Of a stretch of 6,196 bases of DNA, positions 1-6,196 are shown piece by piece. Within the stretch, counting starts at the first letter, position 1. Every line of letters begins with the position of its first letter. This stretch comes from Deinococcus sp. GTDB lineage: Bacteria > Deinococcota > Deinococci > Deinococcales > Deinococcaceae. A program made the translations under genes and the position numbers. Location of the stretch: assembly GCA_028287665.1 (NCBI GenBank), contig JAQBPF010000197.1:1-6196 (forward strand). Direction: 5' to 3'. The notes under the pieces were generated by a model. It did no database searches. It was not told where the DNA came from and saw only the letters and a list, made by a program, of their open reading frames with translations.

Positions 1-56
1 TGGACGACTCGGGTAATGTCGGGGTTGTCTTCGATAAGCAAAATGCGTTGATCCAT
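1..56 (-). CDS. Response regulator, receiver domain N-terminus (partial, runs off left edge)
   Basis: Read on the minus strand, an ATG at 56-54 opens a frame that begins MDQRILLIEDNPDITRVV and continues past the window edge. This is the classic start of a CheY-like receiver domain. A hydrophobic first beta strand (RILLIE) is followed by the acidic pair E9-D10 that binds Mg2+, then the N-P-D-I turn into helix 1. The phosphoacceptor Asp and any output domain lie outside the window, so the output (often a winged-helix DNA-binding domain in such regulators) is unknown. No good Shine-Dalgarno sequence sits at normal spacing; a GGGGAG lies about 13 nt upstream, which is too far. The gene lies 172 nt downstream of the 105-residue ORF on the same strand and probably has its own promoter. 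The receiver call is secure; the gene identity is not. Confidence 0.85.
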   Translation of the reverse strand, partial: MDQRILLIEDNPDITRVV

Positions 57-201
57 GAGGTTCGCGTGTCTCCCCGTTGTGTACGTGCTTGAATTGCAGC
101 CAATCGCGACAGTCCCATGTCTGAAATGAAACCGACCTCCGGCTGGACTAACGTTCTCGACATCGTAGGGGCGCGGATAGACCAATCGGGGCAGGACACG
201 G

Positions 202-207
202 TTTATA
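202..207 (-). promoter_or_regulatory. Possible -10 element (TATAAA) for the response regulator
   Basis: On the minus strand TATAAA matches the sigma-A -10 consensus at five of six positions. It lies in the 172-nt gap upstream of the response regulator. No convincing -35 was found at 16-18 nt; a TTGCAC is only 13 nt upstream. If used, it would give a leader of about 140 nt. Apart from this I see nothing defined in 57-228; the short plus-strand ORF starting at 117 has no support. Confidence 0.2.
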
Positions 208-228
208 GACTCTTAACAGCGTGCAAGT

Positions 229-546
229 TCAGGTGCTCTGTTCGCCGGGAACCACGATGCTGTCCACCTGTACGCCGTAGCGCAGAAGCAGGGTTTTCAG
301 GCGCTGCATGGCATTGACGGCCAGTTCACGGTCCTCGGGCAAAAAAGCCAGCGTGAGGCGGGCGCTGTGACTGCCGCCGGGGCCGGAGCGGGGTTCTTGG
401 GCCTGCACCTGTAGGGGACGGCGAAAGGCCGGGTCATGCATGACATCTCGCAGAATCCGGGTAAAGGTCAGTTCGTCGACGCCTGCCAGCGCGAAGGCGA
501 TCCCCAGCCGCTCGTCAGGCGTGCCGGAAGGAGAGGAAGAAGTCAT
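229..546 (-). CDS. Conserved-looking hypothetical protein, 105 residues
   Basis: I do not recognise this family. The frame runs ATG 546 to TGA 231-229, and an in-frame TGA at 597-595 with no other start codon between makes ATG 546 the likely start. Codon use resembles that of its neighbours: mostly G or C in third positions, CTG for Leu, CGC for Arg, GCC for Ala. The predicted fold is a small alpha/beta protein. A Ser/Pro-rich N-terminal tail is followed by a helix near residues 13-21 (DERLGIAFA), another near 25-37, a Gly/Ser/Pro-rich loop at 53-60, a beta strand (RLTLAFL), then a long helix and a final strand near 91-99 (VQVDSIVV). There is no signal peptide, membrane segment or Cys/His metal site. 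The Shine-Dalgarno signal is weak. A TTGAAA resembling a -35 lies at 614-619, but no good -10 follows. It sits 84 nt after the GGDEF-EAL gene and may be co-transcribed. Confidence 0.65.
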   Translation of the reverse strand: MTSSSPSGTPDERLGIAFALAGVDELTFTRILRDVMHDPAFRRPLQVQAQEPRSGPGGSHSARLTLAFLPEDRELAVNAMQRLKTLLLRYGVQVDSIVVPGEQST

Positions 547-630
547 GCCGCACAGCTTAAGCCGCCGGGCTTTCGCACAGCACGGAGAATTTTTTCATGT
601 TGTTGCCGCAGCATTTCAAATAACCTCGCT

Positions 631-2997
631 TCAAAGCTCTTGGAGAGGGATCAGGGCAGGCTGCAATACGCCCAGCGGCGCTGCGAAAAGCCCGGCCACC
701 TGCTCGGATGGAACGGGGTGGGCATACAGATAGCCCTGCGCGTGGTCGCAGCCCAAGAGTTTCAGGACTTCGGCCTGCCAGCCCTGCTCCACGCCCTCGG
801 CCACCACCTTCAGGTTCAGGTGGTGCGCCAGCGTCACAATCGTTTCGATGATGCGCTCGGCTTCAGGGCCACGGCGCAGGCCCATCACAAACGAGCGGTC
901 CACCTTGACGGCGTGAATGGGCAGGCGGTGAAGATAGCTGAGGCTGCTGTAACCCGTTCCGAAATCGTCCACCCACACCTGCACGCCGTGGGTGCTGAGG
1001 TCCATCAGGTGGGTGTGGGCCACTGAACCGGGTGTGCCGTCCATCAGCAAAGACTCCGTGACCTCTAAGATCAGCGCGTGTGCGGGTACGCCGCTCTCTT
1101 CCAGGGCCGCCTTCACCTGCAAGACAAAATCAGGCGTCAGCAGTTGCACGGCGCTGACATTGACAGCCACGTGGGTCTGAATGCCCTGCGCGCGCCAGCT
1201 TGCCAGCTGGGTCGTGGCCTCGCGCAGCACCCAGTCGCCCAGCAGACTGATCAGTCCGGCATCTTCGGCAATAGGAATGAAAATGCTGGGAGGCACGGGA
1301 CCGCGGACCGGATGAATCCAGCGCAGCAGGGCTTCCAACCCCTCGACCTGCCCGGTGGTCAGGTTCACCAGTGGCTGATAGGCCAGGGTCAGGCCGCCCA
1401 GACGCAGGGTGTCGCGCAGGTCATTTTCTATTTGCACACGGTCCAGCAGGGCGTCCTCAAGGTCGGCAGTAAAAAACGCCACCCGGCCCGGTCCCCGCGC
1501 TTTGGCATGCACCATGGCCAGATCAGCCAGCCGCAGCAGTTCTTCGGGGTCGTGTCCATCTTGCGGTGCGAGGCTGACGCCGATACTGGCCGTGGGCTGA
1601 AAAGCATGGCCGAACACTTCAAACGGGGTTTCGAGGGTCGTGACGAGGCGCTGGGCAATGTGCCTCACCTCCTCTTCGGTTCCGGCCCGCGGCAGCACGA
1701 TGACAAACTCATCTCCGCCCAGCCGCGCTGCCTGATCGTTGGGACCACAGGCCTGCCCGATGCGTGCCGCCACCTGCCGCAGCAGTTCGTCTCCGGCAGC
1801 GTGGCCCAGGGTATCGTTCAGGCGCTTAAAGCGGTCCAGATCCAGATACAGCACGGCCACAGGAGTGCCCCGCTCCAGCGCTTCGGGAACGGTGCGGGCC
1901 AGCGTCCGCAGCAGGCCGCGCCGGTTGGGTAGTCCGGTCAATTCATCGTTGTAGGCATGAAAGGATAACTGCCCGCGCAGCCGCTCCTGCTCGGCGGCCA
2001 CGCCCAGCAGTTCGGCCATCCAGGCGGCCTCGCTGGCAATATCGTCGGGCAATATGCTGGGATAGGTCAGGCGCAACTGTCCGTAGCGGTCTCCGGCCCG
2101 GCCCCGCACCGATACCGCCCAGATGGTGGGGTCCATGTAATTCATCCCGGCCAGCGTGGGCGGCCCAAAGCTCTGCAACTCCGCAAGGGCCCCCGGCGAC
2201 CGGCGGTCCAGCGCAGTCTGAATCACGTGCAGCACGTCGTCCACGTTGCCATTTTCGGCAATCAGTCTCAGCGCTTCGCCCTGGGCACGCATGATGTCGT
2301 GGTCGCCCGTCACCCGGTCCAGCGTCAGATTCAGGGCGCGGGCCACCAGATGCAGCTCGTCTTCGCCCCGTCCCAGATGCAGGCGGGCCGCTGTATCCGG
2401 TTCAGTTTCGATGCGCTGCACGAAGCGCCGCAGCCGCGACAGCCGCGCAAAGACCAACAGGTCGAGGAGGCGCACCGCAATCAGGATACACAGCACCACC
2501 AGAATCAAGACGGTCAGGCTGGCGGTGCGGACTGCCCTCACGCCCTGGGCATGAAGGGTGCGTGGCTGCGAGACCCACACCTCCAGCTCGCGGCCATCCT
2601 GCGTCTGACCAAAGCTCCGGACGCTCCGGATCTCATCGACGGTGCTGTTCTTGCTTCCCACGATTTCCAACTGGTTGGCGCTTTGAATGTCGTCTGCAGC
2701 GGCTTCCAGTTGGGCTGGAGTGGGGGCGACCCTGACCCGTGTCACAAAAGGGGCGGGGGAAAGGCTCCTGGCCTCTATGACGCGCATCAGCAGTAACTCG
2801 GTGCCGTCCGGGCGACGGGCAAGCGCCAGCAACTGCGCCTTGTCGTTTTTCAGGCCAAAGCGTTGGCGGGGGGCCAGCGTTCCGGGTTGCCAGTCGGCGG
2901 GCAGCAGGTTGGACGCCAGAAGGGCCGTGGTGATCCGCCCTTCGTTCAGCAGCGCTATGGCCTGCACGTCTCCGCCACTGAGCAGGTCTGCGCCCAC
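631..2997 (-). CDS. GGDEF-EAL protein, open part downstream of the TAG (diguanylate cyclase / phosphodiesterase)
   Basis: Residues are counted from GTG 2997. 1-155 is the remainder of an extracytoplasmic sensor, 158-181 a membrane helix, about 178-230 a HAMP-like linker, about 241-335 a GAF-like region, 345-510 GGDEF and 520-775 EAL. The cyclase site looks intact: DLDRF with metal-binding D386 and substrate-site N394/D395, and GGDEF at 427-431. The inhibitory RxxD site is lost; the matching residues are GPND. The EAL site is also complete: E555 in EALLRW, N613, E645 in EVTESL, D677-D678 in DDFGTGYSS, K698, E734 in VAEG, and Q754. The family makes cyclic-di-GMP from two GTP (GGDEF) or cleaves it to pGpG (EAL); which activity dominates cannot be told. 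GTG 2997 has no Shine-Dalgarno sequence, so independent translation from it is doubtful; it is only the first possible start after the stop. Confidence 0.85.
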   Translation of the reverse strand: MGADLLSGGDVQAIALLNEGRITTALLASNLLPADWQPGTLAPRQRFGLKNDKAQLLALARRPDGTELLLMRVIEARSLSPAPFVTRVRVAPTPAQLEAAADDIQSANQLEIVGSKNSTVDEIRSVRSFGQTQDGRELEVWVSQPRTLHAQGVRAVRTASLTVLILVVLCILIAVRLLDLLVFARLSRLRRFVQRIETEPDTAARLHLGRGEDELHLVARALNLTLDRVTGDHDIMRAQGEALRLIAENGNVDDVLHVIQTALDRRSPGALAELQSFGPPTLAGMNYMDPTIWAVSVRGRAGDRYGQLRLTYPSILPDDIASEAAWMAELLGVAAEQERLRGQLSFHAYNDELTGLPNRRGLLRTLARTVPEALERGTPVAVLYLDLDRFKRLNDTLGHAAGDELLRQVAARIGQACGPNDQAARLGGDEFVIVLPRAGTEEEVRHIAQRLVTTLETPFEVFGHAFQPTASIGVSLAPQDGHDPEELLRLADLAMVHAKARGPGRVAFFTADLEDALLDRVQIENDLRDTLRLGGLTLAYQPLVNLTTGQVEGLEALLRWIHPVRGPVPPSIFIPIAEDAGLISLLGDWVLREATTQLASWRAQGIQTHVAVNVSAVQLLTPDFVLQVKAALEESGVPAHALILEVTESLLMDGTPGSVAHTHLMDLSTHGVQVWVDDFGTGYSSLSYLHRLPIHAVKVDRSFVMGLRRGPEAERIIETIVTLAHHLNLKVVAEGVEQGWQAEVLKLLGCDHAQGYLYAHPVPSEQVAGLFAAPLGVLQPALIPLQEL

Positions 2998-3021
2998 AAG
3001 CAGTGGATCGGACAGCTCGGC

Positions 3022-3261
3022 CTAGGAGCGGGTGCGGGTATCCAACTGACGCTGCTGATCGTGCAGCCACTCCACCGCCGCGTCGGCCTGCTGGCGGGTC
3101 ATGCGGCGTTCCTGGGCGTCCAGCGGCCATACGATCAGCATGGTCAGCAGACCGATGCCCCCCAGGAACGCCGCCAGTCCCAGGGCCAACAATGCCCAGG
3201 TCACGCGGGTTCTGAGGGATCTGGAAGGTGCGGCGCCCGTCAGTGCGGAGGTCAGCGGCAC
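3022..3261 (-). CDS. N-terminal fragment of the GGDEF-EAL protein: TM1 and sensor start
   Basis: The frame runs from GTG 3261 to the TAG at 3024-3022 and encodes 79 residues. After a basic cytoplasmic stretch (SRSLRTRV, residues 13-20), residues 21-45 form a strongly hydrophobic segment (WALLALGLAAFLGGIGLLTM and on). This is a signal-anchor helix of the kind that begins CHASE-type sensors. Residues 50-79 are an amphipathic helix (QADAAVEWLHDQQRQL) leading outside the membrane. On its own this would be a short membrane peptide without known function. The sequence resumes in the same frame after the stop as AELSDPLLVGADLL. With Trp in place of the stop it would read SWAELSD, which faintly resembles the DWAxWD signature of CHASE4 domains. 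That resemblance is a guess from pattern alone. Confidence 0.6.
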   Translation of the reverse strand: MPLTSALTGAAPSRSLRTRVTWALLALGLAAFLGGIGLLTMLIVWPLDAQERRMTRQQADAAVEWLHDQQRQLDTRTRS

Positions 3262-3322
3262 TGGGCCACACCACCCTGAAGATCAGCGGTGCACCGGGTT
3301 GGGGCAGGCATCCACATGTTGA

Positions 3323-4123
3323 TCAGGCGGCGAGACGGGTACGAAGCAAATAACGGATCAGGCTGCTGCTGCTGGGATCACGCAGGATGCAGGCAATGAC
3401 GTAAGGACCGTGGGCGGCAATCAAGAGGGTGCGGTGTTCGTATTCCAGTTGCGCGGTGTGCATTTCTCCGCCCTGCATCACACTTCCCAGAGACTGAGTG
3501 GCCTCCAGCGCCTGAACAAGACGCAGGCCCAGGTGGGCTGGGAGGCCTTCTCCCTGCTGCGCCACGCTCTGGCCCCGCCTGTCGAGCAGCGTGACGCCCA
3601 GCATGCCGGGTTTGGAAATCAGATCATTGAGCAGGACCCGCTGCGCCTGTCCGGGCAGCGGCGCCAGCGAATAGTGGGGCAGTAAGGGGGCCAGGGCTTC
3701 GCGCAACACGTCCGGCGTTACGGGAGAGCTCAGAGGCACGCCGCCCTCCAGCAGGGCATGGCCCACAGAAGTCGACCCCAGCGTCAGCAGCGGCGGCGCG
3801 TGTCCGGGGGGCAATCCACCCAACAGGTCTTCGGCAGTTCGCATTCCCGGCACCGGGAAATCGACCAGGGCGGCAGCGTGTGGAGCCGAGTGCAGCGCGG
3901 CGCGGGCTGCCCGCACAGTCGCCGCCACCTGAACCGACAGGCCCAGCCCTTCGAGCATCCGCTCCAGCAATTTACGGTTGCCTACGCTGGCGCTCAGCAG
4001 CAGCACAGGAACGTCGTGCCGGGTGACCGGATTCAGCGACACGTTGGAATCAGGCAACGCCGCCTCATGCTGCGCGTTGCCTAACACATGTTCACCTTCC
4101 ACGACTTTGCGGGGCGCTTCCAA
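3323..4123 (-). CDS. Degenerate receiver domain fused to Roadblock/LC7 domain
   Basis: The protein has 266 residues. About 38-147 has the alternating strand/helix pattern of a CheY-like receiver: VPVLLLSA strand, helix 50-61, AALVDFPVPGM with a candidate phosphoacceptor D88, PLLTLGS strand, PLSSP turn. Two signature positions are altered: the acidic pair after strand 1 is S44-A45, and the conserved Lys before Pro is S133. It is therefore probably a pseudo-receiver. Residues about 160-266 match the Roadblock/LC7 pattern: helix QRVLLNDLIS, the KPGMLGVTLLDRRGQSVA hairpin, a helix near 197-209, strands QLEYEHRTLLIAA and YVIACIL, and a final helix. Roadblock proteins such as MglB form dimers that regulate small GTPases; the partner here is unknown. 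The TTG start is chosen because AAGGAG lies 11 nt upstream. GTG codons 8 and 13 are alternatives and leave both domains whole. It is the first gene of the leftward cluster. Confidence 0.8.
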   Translation of the reverse strand: MEAPRKVVEGEHVLGNAQHEAALPDSNVSLNPVTRHDVPVLLLSASVGNRKLLERMLEGLGLSVQVAATVRAARAALHSAPHAAALVDFPVPGMRTAEDLLGGLPPGHAPPLLTLGSTSVGHALLEGGVPLSSPVTPDVLREALAPLLPHYSLAPLPGQAQRVLLNDLISKPGMLGVTLLDRRGQSVAQQGEGLPAHLGLRLVQALEATQSLGSVMQGGEMHTAQLEYEHRTLLIAAHGPYVIACILRDPSSSSLIRYLLRTRLAA

Positions 4124-4140
4124 AAGGACTCTCTCTCCTT
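4124..4140 (-). promoter_or_regulatory. Shine-Dalgarno sequence inside a small inverted repeat before the TTG start
   Basis: On the minus strand the leader reads AAGGA-GAGAGAG-TCCTT immediately before the TTG start at 4123. The strong ribosome-binding sequence AAGGAG begins the left arm, and TCCTT is its exact complement. This could form a 5-bp stem with a 7-nt loop that hides the site. The spacing from AAGGAG to TTG is 11 nt, longer than usual. The inverted repeat is seen directly; any regulatory effect is inferred, and the stem is weak. Confidence 0.4.
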
Positions 4141-4165
4141 ATCTTGATCTGTACTGCTTCCTTGT

Positions 4166-4171
4166 AGTGTA
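4166..4171 (-). promoter_or_regulatory. Predicted -10 (TACACT) of the leftward signalling cluster
   Basis: On the minus strand TACACT matches the TATAAT consensus at four of six positions, including the key first T-A and last T. Transcription would start near 4159, giving a leader of about 35 nt to the TTG start. No -35 hexamer is evident at 16-18 nt. This fits an activator-dependent promoter, because the palindrome at 4192-4205 covers the -35 area. Nearby alternatives are TACAAG (4161-4166) and TACTCT (4180-4185). Confidence 0.35.
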
Positions 4172-4191
4172 GGGCCGTAGAGTACTTGCTC

Positions 4192-4205
4192 GTGACTGCA
4201 GTCAC
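4192..4205. promoter_or_regulatory. CRP/FNR-family-like operator (GTGA-N6-TCAC)
   Basis: GTGACTGCAGTCAC is a perfect 14-bp palindrome. It has exactly the GTGA-N6-TCAC core of the CRP consensus TGTGA-N6-TCACA; only the outermost T and A differ (C and T here). Its centre, between 4198 and 4199, is about 40 bp upstream of the start predicted from the TACACT -10 on the minus strand. Class II CRP sites centre near -41.5, so the spacing is close but about 2 bp short. It lies about 210 bp upstream of sucA, so control of the leftward cluster is more likely. Deinococcus has CRP-family regulators (for example DdrI) reported to use CRP-like sites. Confidence 0.5.
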
Positions 4206-4263
4206 TCCCTCAAGGTCTATCTGACACCCTGCCCACATCTCGGTCATCAGTCAACCCTGCTGG

Positions 4264-4282
4264 GCCTTACATCAGCCTTACA
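4264..4282 (+). repeat. Tandem direct repeat GCCTTACA, 11-bp period, upstream of sucA
   Basis: GCCTTACA occurs at 4264-4271 and again at 4275-4282, one helical turn apart. A third near-copy, GCCTTACG, is at 4372-4379, and an inverted GCCTTA at 4303-4308. The third copy lies where the -35 of the sucA promoter would be. Helically phased direct repeats can be regulator half-sites, but no known motif was recognised and chance is possible. Confidence 0.3.
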
Positions 4283-4394
4283 GGTCCAGAGGGCGGCCCC
4301 CATAAGGCCGTAGTACGCGGCTGGGAACAGCCTGATCGGGCTCTGCCAGACAGAATGGGAGGCCGGTCACCGCCTTACGCCCGGATCACAGGGG

Positions 4395-4406
4395 TATGCT
4401 AGGGGG
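4395..4406 (+). promoter_or_regulatory. sucA -10 (TATGCT) and adjacent Shine-Dalgarno-like AGGGGG
   Basis: TATGCT (4395-4400) fits the TANNNT -10 pattern and ends 10 nt before the ATG of sucA. AGGGGG (4401-4406) follows directly, 4 nt before ATG. If the -10 is used, transcription starts near 4407-4411, giving a leaderless or almost leaderless mRNA without the AGGGGG. If transcription starts further upstream, AGGGGG would act as the ribosome site. No good -35 is seen; GCCTTA is at the 17-nt position. Confidence 0.45.
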
Positions 4407-4410
4407 CGTT

Positions 4411-6196
<1,786 letters not shown>

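Larger units (their letters stand above)
631..3261 (-). pseudogene. Membrane sensor-HAMP-GAF-GGDEF-EAL cyclic-di-GMP enzyme interrupted by an in-frame TAG
   Basis: One continuous reading frame runs from GTG 3261 to TGA 633-631 and would encode about 876 residues, but codon 80 (3024-3022) is TAG. The two sides lie in the same frame, and together they make a coherent architecture: TM1, extracytoplasmic sensor, TM2, HAMP-like linker, GAF-like region, GGDEF, EAL. No other stop, frameshift or deletion is apparent, which suggests a recent single-base change, a sequencing error, or a stop that is read through. An in-frame TGA at 3285-3283 bounds the start region. GTG 3261 is preceded by a GGGTGG stretch about 9-12 nt upstream that could serve as a ribosome site. 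The gap to the upstream receiver-Roadblock gene is 61 nt with no terminator, so the two are probably co-transcribed. Without suppression, the membrane anchor and the catalytic part would not be made as one chain. Confidence 0.7.

Noticed and set aside
117..317. 66-codon plus-strand frame starting in the gap before the response regulator
   Set aside because: It overlaps the end of the 105-residue gene on the other strand, has no ribosome site, and its product looks random.
559..572. AAGCC-N4-GGCTT hairpin between the GGDEF-EAL gene and the small gene, considered as a terminator
   Set aside because: The stem is only 5 bp and no T-tract follows on the minus strand. The T-run at 591-595 on the plus strand is not next to a stem.
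1078..1932. 284-codon open frame on the plus strand
   Set aside because: It is antisense to the EAL/GGDEF coding region, with no ribosome site or recognisable domain. The frames at 436-1026, 2227-2796 and 2863-3279 were dismissed for the same reason.
2633..3274. 213-codon minus-strand frame overlapping the TAG region, considered as a frameshifted true N-terminus
   Set aside because: Its product is rich in Arg, Gly and Pro with no membrane helix. The frame with the TM1 helix at 3261-3022 continues in register into the sensor, so no frameshift is needed.
3287..3296. CGGTGCACCG palindrome between the Roadblock and GGDEF-EAL genes, considered as a terminator
   Set aside because: A 10-bp palindrome with no loop and no following T-run is not a rho-independent terminator. 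It may be chance.

Overview
The window looks like chromosomal DNA from a Deinococcus-type bacterium. It is GC-rich, it carries a complete-looking start of a 2-oxoglutarate dehydrogenase E1 gene (sucA), and it has short-leader promoters of the kind common in that genus. It also holds a cluster of bacterial signalling genes of a style typical of Deinococcus. The genus is inferred from protein style; no species can be named from the sequence alone.

Layout. One divergent intergenic region (about 4124-4410) splits the window. To its right, sucA reads rightward from 4411 and runs off the window after 595 codons. To its left, four genes read leftward. In transcription order they are: (1) a degenerate receiver plus Roadblock/LC7 protein (4123-3323); (2) a membrane-anchored GGDEF-EAL cyclic-di-GMP enzyme (3261-631) broken by one in-frame TAG codon; (3) a 105-residue protein of unknown function (546-229); (4) the first 18 codons of a receiver-domain response regulator (56-1), cut by the window edge. 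No convincing rho-independent terminator separates them. The first three may be one transcript (gaps of 61 and 84 nt). The last has a 172-nt leader region that could hold its own promoter.

How it may work. Genes 1 and 2 look like a signalling unit. An extracytoplasmic sensor would control synthesis or breakdown of cyclic-di-GMP, and a non-canonical receiver joined to a Roadblock domain could act as a docking or GTPase-regulating partner. A perfect GTGA-N6-TCAC palindrome (4192-4205) lies about 40 bp upstream of the predicted start of this leftward transcript. That is close to where a CRP-family activator sits at a class II promoter, so the cluster may answer to a CRP/DdrI-type regulator. sucA is central metabolism (TCA cycle) and probably has an independent promoter.

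The most noteworthy points are the single amber codon splitting an otherwise intact sensor-GGDEF-EAL gene, the receiver-Roadblock fusion beside it, and the CRP-like operator. No mobile element, RNA gene or CRISPR array was seen.
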